From Eucalyptus grandis (lineage: Eukaryota; Streptophyta; Magnoliopsida; Myrtales; Myrtaceae): DNA of 64,000 bases. The stretch is from positions 45,738,112 through 45,802,111 of the forward strand of contig NC_052613.1 of NCBI RefSeq assembly GCF_016545825.1, in the 5' to 3' direction. The translations under genes and the position numbers were made by a program. The notes beneath the pieces were generated by a model that had not been told where the DNA came from, did no database searches, and worked only from the letters and a program-made list of their open reading frames with translations. Below, piece after piece: positions 1 through 11,309 of this stretch. Within the stretch, counting starts at the first letter, position 1. The number at the start of each line of letters is the position of its first letter.

Positions 1-758
1 CAAATCCATTTGATAAATTTTTTATTCCTATTAATAAAAATTCATTTTTTTGCTCTTGGGAGTAGATTTAGAATAGAATAAAAAAGTGAAAAAAAGTTAT
101 TTCTTGCTCCCGGGAACAATTCCTAGAATCAAGTCTATTTTTTTCCCTCTCTTTTTTTCTTCTTCTTCTTCCTCCTCAGCCGTGGCTGGTGACGCCGAGC
201 CACGATGAGGCTAGTCGGCTCGAGCCTCACCATGTCGAGCCATCACTAGATCAATGTCGCCCAGCCAAGATGAGGCCGACTTTGAGGTGGCCTCAAGCCT
301 CGCTAGATCTAGGCGAGGTTGACCTCGCCCAACCAAGGTGAGGCTGATCCTTGCCCAATTGGCACAAGGCTGGGCCTTGCCAGGCTAGGGCGAGGCCAAC
401 CCCGTGCTGCCTGGGCAAGGTGGAGCCTTGCCCACATCTGTGAGGCTAAGGCTCATGGTGGTCAAGTGAGCCTCTGGCGAACTTGCTAAAGCTCACCACT
501 AACCACAAAAGAGGAGGAAGAAGAGGAAAAAGAAGAGAGAGAGTGAGAGAGAAATATAATCTAAGTATTAAAAAATTAGAAGAAACAAAAAAAAAAAAAT
601 TAAGAGTCCTATCAAATGCATTTCTATTCCAGAAAGCAATTACCAAGCGTCTTTAAAAACTCGGAAATTGTTGACAGGAATAGAATAAATAAATAAAAAA
701 AATCATCTCTAAGCAAAAATTATTTCTAAGAACAGAATGGTTACCAAATGCACCCTTA
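1..758. mobile_element. Non-autonomous TIR-like element with GC-rich core, left end cut by window
   Basis: AT-rich arms (1-130 and 540-757) with repeated 'tagaatagaataaa' motifs in both orientations flank a GC-rich core (175-460) made of repeated 'gaggc/gcctc' words. The right end (about 725-757) reads into 'ttaccaaatgcaccc', the inverse of the 'caaatccatttgataaa' type arm at the left edge. This is the architecture of a plant MITE or similar non-autonomous element. No coding capacity is seen. The left boundary and target duplication cannot be seen. Confidence 0.4.
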
Positions 759-760
759 AG

Positions 761-1000
761 GCGCGCATGATAAAATTTCTACTTCTCTATTTCTCTATTT
801 CTCTCTTCCCCAGAAGAGGTTTGGAATAGAATTCCGTTTGATAACGCAATTTGATTTTTCTATTTCTAGAACATATTTCTATTTCATAAATAGATTTGAA
901 GAAAAAACCAAGAGTTAAAATTTTTAACTTCTCAATTTCTGAAATAAAAGTTGAGAAATCAGAAATCAATTTTTGTTCCAGAAATTTTGTCATGCGCACC
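761..1000. mobile_element. MITE with near-perfect 18-bp terminal inverted repeats
   Basis: Positions 763-780 read GCGCATGATAAAATTTCT and the reverse complement of 980-997 reads GCGCATGACAAAATTTCT, 17 of 18 identical. The 240-bp AT-rich interior has no ORF. It sits directly beside the preceding element and the psbB fragment, within what is probably a long intron of the clathrin-assembly gene. Target duplication is not clear. Confidence 0.6.
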
Positions 1001-1017
1001 TTTGGTGTCCGTCCGCC

Positions 1018-1205
1018 CAATGTCTATATAAGGGATTACGTATAAGCATTATTGAAACCATACTTTCCAGCAGTATTGCTGCCGTCTTGTTTGCAGCTTT
1101 TTTTGTTGTTGGACCTATGTGGTTTGGTTCAACAATTACACCTATTGAATTATTTGGTCCCACTCGTTATCAATGGGATTAGGAATATTTCCAGCAAGAA
1201 AAAAT
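1018..1205 (+). pseudogene. psbB: Nuclear insertion of plastid DNA: fragment of psbB (photosystem II CP47)
   Basis: Frame +1 from about 1027 reads LYKGLR, then [24 protein letters not shown], and finally [14 protein letters not shown], the well-known luminal-loop segment of CP47, the PSII core antenna protein. A TAG at 1180-1182 stands where CP47 continues with Gln, and similarity fades after 'tttccagcaagaaa' near 1205. About 60 codons remain of a protein of about 508. Several residues differ from the highly conserved plastid protein, so this is an old nuclear plastid insertion (NUPT), not a working gene. It lies antisense inside the probable last visible intron of the clathrin-assembly gene. 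Confidence 0.88.
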
Positions 1206-1423
1206 TACTTTCAATGACGACATGACTCATGCAAATTATATGATTCTTGTAAAACTATAGGTATAAATAAATCGACAGACCTCAGAAATCAGCATCACAA
1301 GCCTCCACATAGTTTCTTGGCCAACTTGACTACAAATATCAATCAAATCAAGCATGTTCTCCTCATTGAGAATTTATTCACTACACTAAGGAAAGAAAAT
1401 GAAGATACACTACAATGCAATAC

Positions 1424-3860
1424 CTTCTCCTGTCCTTGAGCAGGTTTTGGAAGACGCTCTGCTTCAATGTCATATTTTATTATTCTAAAGCATTCAAGCC
1501 GTTCCTCTATAAACAGTGCATAGGTGCGCACCCAGGCTGAACAATCCCAAGCTGCAACCATGCCAAAAACAGTGATAGCATCATATTCCATGTTTTAAAG
1601 ATAAGAACAATGATTAGTGCAAGAAAATTAAAAGCTGATGCATCGGAGAGAGAGAGAGAGGGGTAAACCTATGGGACTTGAGTCATCCTTAAAATTAGAA
1701 AGCTGAAGAATTCGTCCCCTCTGTGAAAAAGCCAAAAGCTCTTCCCGAAATGTAGGATCTCCCTCTCTCAAGAGTCTGTGAATAACTATCAGTGTTTTCA
1801 GTGCCACCTGTTAGAGCATGAAGAACTCGAGAAGATTAGCAGGTTAATGAAATGTAACATCAAAAAACTGTATACAGAACGAAAATTCACATCAAACTAA
1901 CTTCAAGACTTCATAAAGACATTGTGTCGTTCATAATATACAAGTGAACACTGACTGTAATAGAATTCAAACTGCCAAAAGTACATGCTGACTGTTAAAA
2001 AATCAGCACTCGCAAAAGACACAAATCAGTAGAGATAAGTAGGAGGGTTTTCCTTTACTGAGACTACCAGTAAATTAGAGATTAGCTCATCACAAAAAAC
2101 ATAAGTTCCTCATTGTAATACCCACTACTATAACCAGAAAAACTGCTTTGATCTCACTTTTAGTTAGTTCAATTTCTGCTTCTGCCCCTACATGAAAACC
2201 TACCTTAAGTTGAAATAATGCGAAAAAGTACTATACCACCCACCTTCACACCACAACTAATCTCCGATTACATACGTCTCCTTCAAAACTTCACACCTGT
2301 AATCCACTTTCTTCACGCATTCTCACAAAGGGTTATTTCCTTTATGTTCAACAACTAACCCACACCATTTGCATCTCTTTCTATCAGCGTCAGTGCCTCT
2401 TCTCAACATATCAGGCCCTCGCACAGTGCACAGAGAGACTAGGCATAATAACACAAAAATAACATAGAAGTGATGACTATTTGAGGCAGCTCTTGTGGAA
2501 GATAAGAGTCACTGAGAGAACACAGGGTCATATCAACCGAAATTTCTGTAGAATGCTTTGTTCTTGCCGAATGAAGTACGATATATATTCTTAACTTTTC
2601 TGAGGTCTCAATTACAAGAGTTAAAAAAGTTAAGCAGCCAAAACTCAGGTTACATCTAGATGCACACAGATGTTGCAAATAGATCTCATACAAAACCAAG
2701 TCCGAGCTTAGACCAGTTCGACATCTTTCTCCCCACTCCTCCATCATGAAAGCTCAGAATGCAGTAACGACCATGTACAATCCTTCAGTGTTGAAGGCAA
2801 CACAAAGAAGATACGAATTCTCATGATGGATTATTTGCTCAAGGTGAGAATGTGAGTGTCAAACAACATAAGTCGCCTTATATTGATAGCTGCGTTAAGA
2901 TCACAAAGCCTACGAAGACGAAACGGCTACCATTTCAAGCTATAACAGAACCTTCAAAGCACATAAAGGGAGCAATACGATCCACCTAAAAAGACACGCT
3001 CTCAAACTCTGTTCTCTCAATTAAAATCAATCTGAAGCCACGATCCAATACATCCGAGGCTTACATGTAAGTAAGTGCAGCAGTAGCATCATTAGCATCA
3101 GTGTCAGCGTAAGTTCATTACTGTAGAATATACTACGTGCTGCGCTGCAGCAATGAGTAGTTATATACAAAACCAATCAGGCTAAGCAACCGTAAGAACA
3201 GTCAGTTTTCCAATCCAAACAACGCATAGATCCACGCCGAACCACATCGAACTAGACAGCATCCGATCCGAGCAATACAAATTAAGGAACCGATCCGTAC
3301 CGTCCAATTGTGCGTCTTGGTGAGCCTCCTGGAGAGGGCCTGGATACAGTAGGCGACGTCGGCCCGCGGGCGAACCGCCGAGGTCGCGAAGGCAATCTCT
3401 GCAATAAGACAAGAACCGCCAATCCAGGATCATTTCACATCCCATCCACGCCACAAGCGCATCAAAAACAGCAGCGGCAGCAGCAGCAGGAGGAGAAAAC
3501 TCTAATATCGATCTGATCGGAGGAGGAATACTCACTGCGGAGGTGCCTCTCCTTGGGCGGGCACTCGACGTGGTTCGTCGCTTTGACTATGGCGACATCC
3601 AATTCCTATCAAACACCAAAAAAAAAAAAAAAAAAAAAGGCGTAAAATCTCCCGAAATAGAAAATGAGAAGAGAAAAAACAAAGCGCAGAAGGAGGAAGA
3701 GAGAGAGAGGGAGGGAGAACGGAATCTCGATGGATGAGGATGAGGATGAGGATGAGGATGGAGAGGGTACGGCGTAATCGCTGTTGACGTGGGCAAGGCC
3801 GACTTTGGTGGAGTCCTTGAGGGCGCCGTAGGCCTTCCTCCATGTCTTGAGCGTGCCCAT
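1424..3860 (-). CDS. Putative clathrin assembly protein, ANTH/AP180 family (5' part, five exons; continues off the left edge)
   Basis: Exons (minus): 3860-3771, 3605-3536, 3398-3301, 1807-1669, 1551-1424; 175 codons, all joins in phase with GT-AG borders. The start is the [17 protein letters not shown]-terminus typical of the family. The ANTH fold is evident: [14 protein letters not shown] carries the K-x9-K-x-R-H phosphoinositide-binding signature (about residues 37-50), followed by [19 protein letters not shown] and [18 protein letters not shown]. These proteins bind PI(4,5)P2 and clathrin and drive coated-vesicle formation at the plasma membrane or TGN. The rest of the ANTH domain and the clathrin-binding tail are not found in 1-1423. 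A canonical donor at 1423-1422 points to a long intron (holding the psbB fragment and two MITEs) leading off the window; true truncation is the alternative. Intron 3 is long (1808-3300). Confidence 0.9.
3606..3770. repeat. Simple repeats inside intron 1 of the clathrin-assembly gene
   Basis: The intron holds a (GATGAG)n-type run at about 3729-3760 and an uninterrupted A run at about 3619-3637. On the coding (minus) strand the latter is a poly-T tract just upstream of the acceptor at 3606, so it serves as the polypyrimidine tract. Confidence 0.7.
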
Positions 3861-4250
3861 CTCTCCTCTCCGTAACGCCCTCCTCGCCTCCTCCGCCCGC
3901 TCGGATCGCTCTCCCGCCGCCGACGACGACGGCGTCCGCCCTCCTCTGCCCCGGGCGCTCTCCTCCGACGATCTCGCTCGCTCGTTTACGTGGCGAACAG
4001 GCCTTCAATCTCTCTCTCTCTCTCTCCCCCTCTCTCTCTCTTCTGTGCTGTATATTTGGGGGCGGGCTTCTTTTGACGGAGCAGTTGGTTGTACACGGAG
4101 AAGAAGGAAGAGAGAAGGAGAGCGATTTAGATTGGGGATCGATCGAAGGGACGAGGGCTCGCGTCCACGGACGTCTTCGGTGCTCTCGCCTGAGAGGATA
4201 ATAAAGACGGAATTAATTTATATTTCTTTCTGTTCTGTATCTGTTTTCCT
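3861..4250 (-). promoter_or_regulatory. 5' leader / core promoter region of the clathrin-assembly gene, with (CT)n tract
   Basis: Immediately upstream of the ATG, GC-rich sequence (3861-3990) passes into a long (CT)n run at about 4006-4042 on the plus strand, (GA)n on the coding strand. Such tracts are common in plant 5' UTRs and core promoters. No clear TATA box on the coding strand was found, so the exact transcription start is unknown. Confidence 0.4.
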
Positions 4251-4690
4251 TATTAATTTTTGGGTAATAATCTATTTATTGACCGTTTCGCGATTTTTCT
4301 CTCCTTTTTCGAGTGGGAGGATGATGGGAAGGAAATTCCACGGTGGATTTTTGCTTTGGGGATGCTTTCTCTCTCTTTCTTTCGGTGCCTCCTCTCGTCG
4401 CGTCATGATTTTCGCTTTCCCGCAGTGGCTGGCAGCGGTGGACCCCGCCCTTGATTTATTTTTTTATTCGTGAATAAAGGGAGAAAGCAATTTGGAATGA
4501 GAATTTTCTCATTGCTTGTCATAATTACCGGGGGCTCTCCCCATCTATATAAGGCGATATGACAGCTTCGGAGGCCCCATTTATTACAGGAATATAATTA
4601 TTCGGCAATATTTATAATGACGGAACAAAAAAAGGAAAGGTGAACAAAAACGCATTTAATAAAATATTGATTTTTACTATTGGATATTGA

Positions 4691-4742
4691 AGTGGACACA
4701 CCTTTCGACCAAAAAAAAAAAAAAAAAAAAGTGGACACACCT
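4691..4742 (+). mobile_element. Micro-retroposon: poly-A tail remnant flanked by 13-bp target duplication
   Basis: AGTGGACACACCT occurs at 4691-4703 and again at 4730-4742. Between them are only 26 bases, 'ttcgacc' followed by an A run. This is the signature of target-primed reverse transcription by a LINE/SINE that was almost wholly 5'-truncated. Confidence 0.7.
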
Positions 4743-5156
4743 AATTTCGTGGGAGACAAATATATGTGTGTGTATATATATTTATGGTTTGTGTAATTTT
4801 TTTCATCATTTATTTTAATTTAATTGGGTGTCTACCAAGTAATGATGTTTTTGAGTTCCTATCTATTGCTTCTTTTCAAACTTGTTTATGGTTTAAAACC
4901 ATAAATTATGGCGGTCGATTTGCAAAATGATTATCCATTTTGCTTATCAAATTAAAACCAAAATGATGTCCAAAGATATGTATTTGATCTAGCTTATCAA
5001 CTCCTTTTTTTTTTTTCTGATAATAAGGAAAGACGATGCAAGATTGAATTATTAAATGTCCATCGTGCACCTCTCATTGTGCATTTACATTCCTTATCCA
5101 CGAAGCAAACACATACGGGATGAAGCCATTTGTAAATTCGATCTTTTTAGCCTCCT

Positions 5157-5210
5157 AAACAATGACATAAAGGTACCGACCCGAAAAAAAAAAAACAATG
5201 ACATAAAGGT
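5157..5210 (+). mobile_element. Micro-retroposon: 18-bp insert (ACCGACCCG + A run) with 18-bp target duplication
   Basis: AAACAATGACATAAAGGT is present at 5157-5174 and 5193-5210, perfectly. The inserted DNA (5175-5192) is ACCGACCCG followed by nine A. The target duplication is as long as the insert. It shares the '(c)gacc(cg)-polyA' end with the tail at 4704-4729. Confidence 0.8.
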
Positions 5211-7886
5211 TTTCATGTAGTAAATTTCAAATTTCTTTTTTCACCACAAGCTAATAGAAAATTCATTTCATGCACCGGCACTTTTAAGCTTTATCATGGT
5301 CTTATAAAATTTGCTAATTCCCGTATGAATCATACTTGGTACAGAAAACATTTAGCGATTGTAAGCTTAGCATGAAATTTTTATCTTAGTGCCTCTTTTG
5401 ATTTTTCATGAACCACTTCCGTTCATATTTATCCCATATATTGATGTCATAATTACATCTGATTTGACGTCAGACTGCATGCCTCGCACTGATATCAAGA
5501 GCATTATGCCCCTTGAAGGCCCATATTTATCTTGAATGACGTTTTGTGCGTTGCAAAATCTTTTTTTTTATGCCTGGAGCTGATTTTGCGAAAAAAGAAC
5601 AAAAGAAATTTGTACCAAGTAAGAAATTAGCGAAGTGTCGTGAATCAGCCGACTGAAATCAACATTATTGACCGAGATAATCTACTCTTAGAAACTTAAG
5701 CACGGCTTTATTATAAGTTGACATTTCACCTGCTCTTACTATCAGGTAATTATAATAACAAGGTGGGATTATGTTCTAATTTTGAATAAGAGATCTGACC
5801 TTGAGCTTGCCATGGAATTAGTCAATTTCTTCTTCTTCTTCTTTTCAAATTTTCATGCCATGCAAAGGTAGCGTCATGTGAAAGGAGTGCGGACCACGGA
5901 GAAGATTGAGTAATATGTAGTCCTTGCCATGTAGGCAAGGCCTGTCTGGTTTTGGGCAATTCAGACACGTTCGAGTAGTTTAATGATGACAAAATGAAGA
6001 ATCGATAGCCTGGATCCTCAATGAAAGCACGTGTACAAAGGATGCACCGAAGGGATACTTCAAAAGATGGAATCGAATTGGCACATGCAATGTGACCCTA
6101 CGCAGCTTTAATTGATGACAAAATGTTCAATTATGATAGAGTTTTGCAAATTGTAACAAAAAAGAAAGGGAAACTATAAATAGAATGGGCGTGTTGAAAG
6201 CATCACGATGAGGGTGTCATGCTCATTAAAATATATGCGTCTTAATTGAGTTTTAACCATTCGATGTAAGATGAAAGATCTAGAAAGGATCGGCTCATAA
6301 ATGAGATGATGTCGATGTGAAACACACCTAAGCTTCGAATTGTCAACTTTATAAAAATGGATAAAAAAACAAAAAAAGAAAAGAAAAGCATGCATCTTCG
6401 CCACGACGGTCAGTAGTTTGAGAGAGCCTATCTTGCATTTCATGAAATTGGACAACGGAGTGCACCTACTCCTCAAATGAAGCTAGAAATATCTCCCCAA
6501 AGTAATTTCCCACCACAGAATTACTAGAGTCTAGAGATCTACGAAAAAGGGACCTTGCTATTTTAATTTTTTTCTAAACAATCAAGTACTTGAATTCAAG
6601 CAAATCCCTTGAATTGACTGTACATTTATTCCCTCTTGAATTCATCGTACCAATACACGATGCATATTGCAGAGATCTAATCGGATCGGAAGTTTGAAAT
6701 TGGGACAGTAACAAGTAATCACGACTCAAATTAAACATCAGATAATCTGTGAGAGCTTTAAAATACTGCATACCCATAACGGTAGCTACCTAGACCGGTT
6801 TATTAAAAGAAGAAAAGCCCCGGCCTGATAATCGCTTTCTCTCGGGCAGATCTGTGGCGCTGCATTGATTCTTTGCTTCAAAATTGAGGCTTTTGGCTTG
6901 AGAACAGAAGAGGTAGAATAATGGCAGCTTCTAGACGTTGAAAAATATGACCAGACAGAGGACAAATTACGCTTTCGTTGACCAGGCTGGGCACGCGAAC
7001 CTTAGCGTTCAAATTCGTATAAAAGTAATACCATGGGACGGACTCTGTTGACCAAAGAAGAAGAAAAAAGGCATGTGGCCGACCCTAGATCACACAGATC
7101 ACAAGCAATGCCCTTTTCCTCTTTGGTAAGGTAGTTGTCCCAACTTCGGGTTTCTCAAATTGCCAACAGCAAGAAGATCGCTTTGTTGACACTCCTTGCT
7201 GTCTTTTTCCATATCAACCAGACTTTCCAACAGATTCTCTCTGTCATTTTTAATGTCGGGACAGTCCGTTAGGACTTGATAACTCCGACCTGACGATTGA
7301 AAAGCGTGATCCGATGCCAGAAAGGCGCAGGGGGAGCTAATGTAGGACCCTAAGACTCGGCGAGCATATCATTTCTGAAGCATTTTGACGAGCAAACTAG
7401 GTGAGAAAGATGGAGACGTTTTGTGAAGTTGCTTCGCTCATACTCTGCAAGAGAGGAAGTAGAAAACAAGGACCCAATGCTGAGATTGAGCATCGTAATC
7501 TTCTGGGAAAGTAAGGGAACTTTCTTGGCGTGTATTTAAGGACCAAGCTACACAGTTCAATGTACATCGAGTGCCGACACAAATTGCTTAGGAAACAGAG
7601 GAGAAATCCCATGCCAAAACGAAATTCATCCAAGACCCTTCCTGACCCCCTCTGATACAACTTCTGGTAAACAGTGGCCATGTGTCTTGACTCATAACGG
7701 AGCTCTTGCAAAGCAGGTTCAGCAATCAAAGCACTTCAGCCTTTCGAAAAGCTACTTATGTCGCGAGATACTCTTCAGGTTACTCATGCTTAAGCTGATT
7801 CCCGATCAAATAGTCGAGAGGTATGATGCATAATGCACCCTGGCTAATTAAGCATGGACGTGCAGGATTGAATCTGCACACGACAT

Positions 7887-8979
7887 TCACCTAATCAGGT
7901 CATCGAGGAATGGAATGCCAAACGGTAGCTTTATGGCACCGGATGCGACTAGAAACATAAGAACCCAAACGGGCAAAACCCACTTGAACACTACTATTAG
8001 GATGCTCTTCCCTGCATAAAGAAGACGTATTTTATCAGACTTAGCATGTGTAAGTGCATGCGCGGTCCCACAGAACTTCCCAGAAAACAATTGGCTAGAT
8101 TGAAAGGAACAGATCAAGAATCTTTAAGAACACCAAACACAACTCCTCAGAAAACAGACTCTCAGAAACGAACAAATGCGCAAGTATAATTGAAGGCCCG
8201 GGGAAAAATTATTACCTGCAGATGCGGGGCGTCTTTCGGTTTGATCCACGATCCACTCTCCAGTCTCTCGGAGGTTCCTCTCCACCGAGCTCTCCACTTG
8301 CCAACCATCAGTTGGTAGCAGCCCATCCAGTACAGACTTCCTCTGCTCCAACTCCCTATATAATTCAATTCGAATAAATTCACCCTCTCCCCCAATTAAG
8401 CATTGACACAACAAATGCATCGCCGAATCCGATATGTTATCCAATCCATGCCCATCGAAATTAAGTATATCAGGTCTTTGCCTGGCAATACCGGACCAAC
8501 TGGATCCATTGGCTAAATTAATAAGTTGATCGATCACATTACCAAACGCAAAAAATCTCATAATTCAGGCCGTCCATGGGGACTTTGAACCGCACCTTAC
8601 CTAGTTTGGGAAATTAGCGGGATACTTCATGGGCTGTGTTTACTTACTTAGGCGGGGCCTGAAGAACTATACCTTTGAACACAAATGGAGAAACTAAAAA
8701 TAGTTGCAACAGAGGGAAGAAAGAAGGGAAGTACTTGGGGTCGGCGTCGCTGAACCTGCCGGCACCAATAACCCGCTCAATCTCGATGATGGAGGGCTGC
8801 TGTTTCTGGGTCTTCTTCTGCTCGTTTCCTGGTGGAGATGGGGCAGTTCTGATTCTTGGGGTTGAGGGCTTCGGGTCGACCTTTACATGGGGAGCTGAAG
8901 GTAAGGAGCTGTTGTCAGCAAGCGAGGCGCGAACCGATGCGTTCGGGGTGGTTATGGAAAGGCAGGATAAGCAAGGCAT
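7887..8979 (-). CDS. Probable plastid-targeted small membrane protein, 169 aa, family not recognised
   Basis: Exons (minus): 8979-8735, 8355-8216, 8011-7887, with in-phase GT-AG joins (510 nt with stop). The N-terminus MPCLSCLSITTPNASVRASL is rich in Ser/Thr/Ala with few acids, like a chloroplast transit peptide. Residues about 60-81 carry SIIEIERVIGAGRFSDADP, a soluble central part follows (ELEQRKSVLDGLLPTDGW, then ETGEWIVDQTE), and the last exon encodes a hydrophobic segment (SILIVVFKWVLPVWVLMFLV) ending in IPFLDDLIR. I infer a single-span or hairpin thylakoid or envelope protein. The motif pattern looks like a conserved plant family, but I cannot name it. The start is the first Met of the transit-like leader. 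Plus-strand ORFs overlapping exon 1 are antisense shadows. Confidence 0.75.
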
Positions 8980-11309
8980 AGCGACTCGGGCAAGTACTCA
9001 GGGAAGTCGCTACGAGAGACGGGAAGCTGCTGCTGCTGCGGCTCAGTTTCTCTCTCTGGAGATGCGGATAACGTTTTCTAATGCAGCCACTGAAGTCACT
9101 CTGTTTTCATGGCTTCTTTTCTGCATGTGCTGCAAAATCAACGGTGAGATGTGGAGCCGAAGATTCTCCGGCGGCAACCGTGGAATTTCTTTGGCAATGA
9201 TTGTCGAATTCTATCATGAATACACTCATCTGAAAGGGAGAAAAAACAGAGGAAAAGGAAAGCACAATTTCATCATTATCATGCTCGATGGAACTTGTAC
9301 TTTGCGTTTGGTTGGCAACGTTGGAATGGAAATCTTATTATTCTTAATCATATGTTCGGTTGGCCATTTCAGTTGGTTGGGCGAGATTGATTTCGATCGA
9401 ATGCCAGTCCTCCTCCCACAGCACAGAAAGAAATTTAATAAATTATCTATTTTTAGAAGTATATTATAAGATAAAACTTATTATTTTAATAAAATAATCG
9501 ATGTTTTTGGAGTTCATTTTCGAATTAATTGTAACTCATTATTAACAAATTATAATTAATGAATAATAGGATTAACCTTAAAGTCTAGTATACTATTAAT
9601 GTAAATTGCATAAAATTTAAATGAATAACAAAAAAAATCTCATTCAATTGATGCCCAGAACATTTTCCTTATAACCAAAGATAAGAGGTCATTCCATTCT
9701 ATTCGGCAATTCACCAAATGAAGATGTTGAAATTGTTTCACTCTGTTCCGTTGCACTCCATTTGCTGAATCCATTCTATTCATTTTCCTGAATTCATTCC
9801 ATTCTATTTCATTCCATCATATCAAACGCAACATAAGATAGAACCGTTGCAGTGGAACCATTAACCATCAATCAATCCTATTAATTATACAAGCAAATTA
9901 CGATTTTGAGAAGCTAGCGATTAGTATCCGACATATAGAAGCAGGCGAAAAGATGCACATTGATCAAATTCCAACTCCTCCTTTAGTCTACTTCATACTC
10001 TGGAGTTGAATGATAAGAATAAAGAAAAACGTTTTGAGTGAGGGAGGTTATAATTCTTTTGAAAATCTCATATGTTTTGAAAACGAGGTAACTCATAAAG
10101 AGAAGTGTCGGTTCGATGGTCAGAGGAAATCCGGCAAACTGCACCTAGGTCAATAAGGCAAGAGCAAACACCAGATTACAGATGAGGAAACAACACAACT
10201 GGGATGTCGAAGTGGGAATACATACAGCACGGGAGACGGAAAATGCAAACATGGATTGATACGAAACCTCATTCCTCGAGTTGGAACTTGTTAATCAATT
10301 TCCGTCGGCGCGGTGAAGTCTAAACATGCTTGCGAGTATTCTTGTTAATGAGATATTTATCAGGTATGGAAAGGATTCCCTCGACAGATTTACCTTCGTG
10401 TTTGTTCTGGTCATCAAGGGAAGGACTTGCAATTGCATTGGATGAACCTTCAGCTGCCACTTTGGACATCATGCACTTAAAACTCTACGAGCTATGAAGC
10501 AGTAAAGTTATGCTTCCATGGAAGAAGCAATACAGACTTGTTGTCTTACTGGTTCCATGTAACATGTTAATGTCCAAAGATGAAAGATTTCTCAGCATAC
10601 ATCTTTGAAATTAGCATCTGTTTTTAACAGATTGGGAACTGCCATTGGAACTAATTAATTTTATGGAAGATAAGGCCTTGCTAGGTTTTCTTTTCCATCT
10701 CCTCCTTTCTTCCATGAAACTCAATCTTTCAACATTCTTTTTGCGAACCGCTCTTGAAGGGACAAAAGAAACATGTAATCTTGGTCCGTCCACAAAACTT
10801 TCAGCTGCACCCGGTTCGCTACGGTAGCTTTTCACCCTGCAGCCCCATTTCATGACCACCATAGAGAGAATGCAATTATGTAGTCATGAAACTCTATGAA
10901 GCACCTGACAGTCTGGGCGAAGCTCAAGCCACGCCAGAGTTAATCTGATGCAGGGGCTTCTACAACACGAATGAGCCAAAAATACATAGGAACCGCAAGC
11001 CCCCTTTAACAGACCAGATCATGGAATTTCAAAAACAGCATTTGTAATGCAGAAAATTCTATTATGTAGATGGGATTTAGATCTTCCTCTGATGTTTCAT
11101 ATCAATCAAACCATCAGGAAAACGACTAACTCGTGCTATACAGATTCTGTTTACATTGGTATTTCGACAAAAATGCTCTGCAACTACATTGACAAGCAGC
11201 ACCAGCATGCCTCAAGAGAACAAAAGGGGGAAGGAAGAGCAGAGTCGATCAACAAAAAACGAAAGAATCCAAGCATGACCCAAAAAGGTTAGTATGTTAT
11301 ATTGGGTGC
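8980..11309. other. Intergenic DNA between the 169-aa gene and the PTF2-like gene
   Basis: No gene is recognised. At about 9660-9830 there is a patch of 'cattcca/attctatt' words ending in 'atatcaaacgcaac', which looks like an old TIR element arm. A small minus-strand ORF at 10862-10611 has no recognisable features. Parts of 10600-11309 may be 3' UTR of the next gene, which would read into it on the minus strand. Confidence 0.4.

Larger units (their letters stand above)
4251..7886. other. Intergenic DNA between the clathrin-assembly gene and the 169-aa gene
   Basis: AT-rich with no recognisable coding region on either strand. It contains two micro-retroposon tails (separate entries) and scattered homopolymer runs. 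A TATA-like 'ctatataagg' at about 4545-4554 is on the plus strand with no gene behind it. The stretch 7100-7886 may include the 3' UTR of the next minus-strand gene. Nothing else can be supported. Confidence 0.5.

Noticed and set aside
1260..1345. Possible further exon of the clathrin-assembly gene on the minus strand
   Set aside because: The translation does not resemble the ANTH segment expected after exon 5, and no convincing acceptor in phase was found.
3847..4473. 208-codon plus-strand ORF upstream of the clathrin-assembly gene
   Set aside because: It consists of the antisense of the first exon plus a (CT)n leader tract; low-complexity, no domain.
8675..9469. 264-codon plus-strand ORF
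   Set aside because: It overlaps exon 1 of the spliced 169-aa minus-strand gene and has no recognisable domain; the minus-strand model has conserved-looking blocks and good splice sites.
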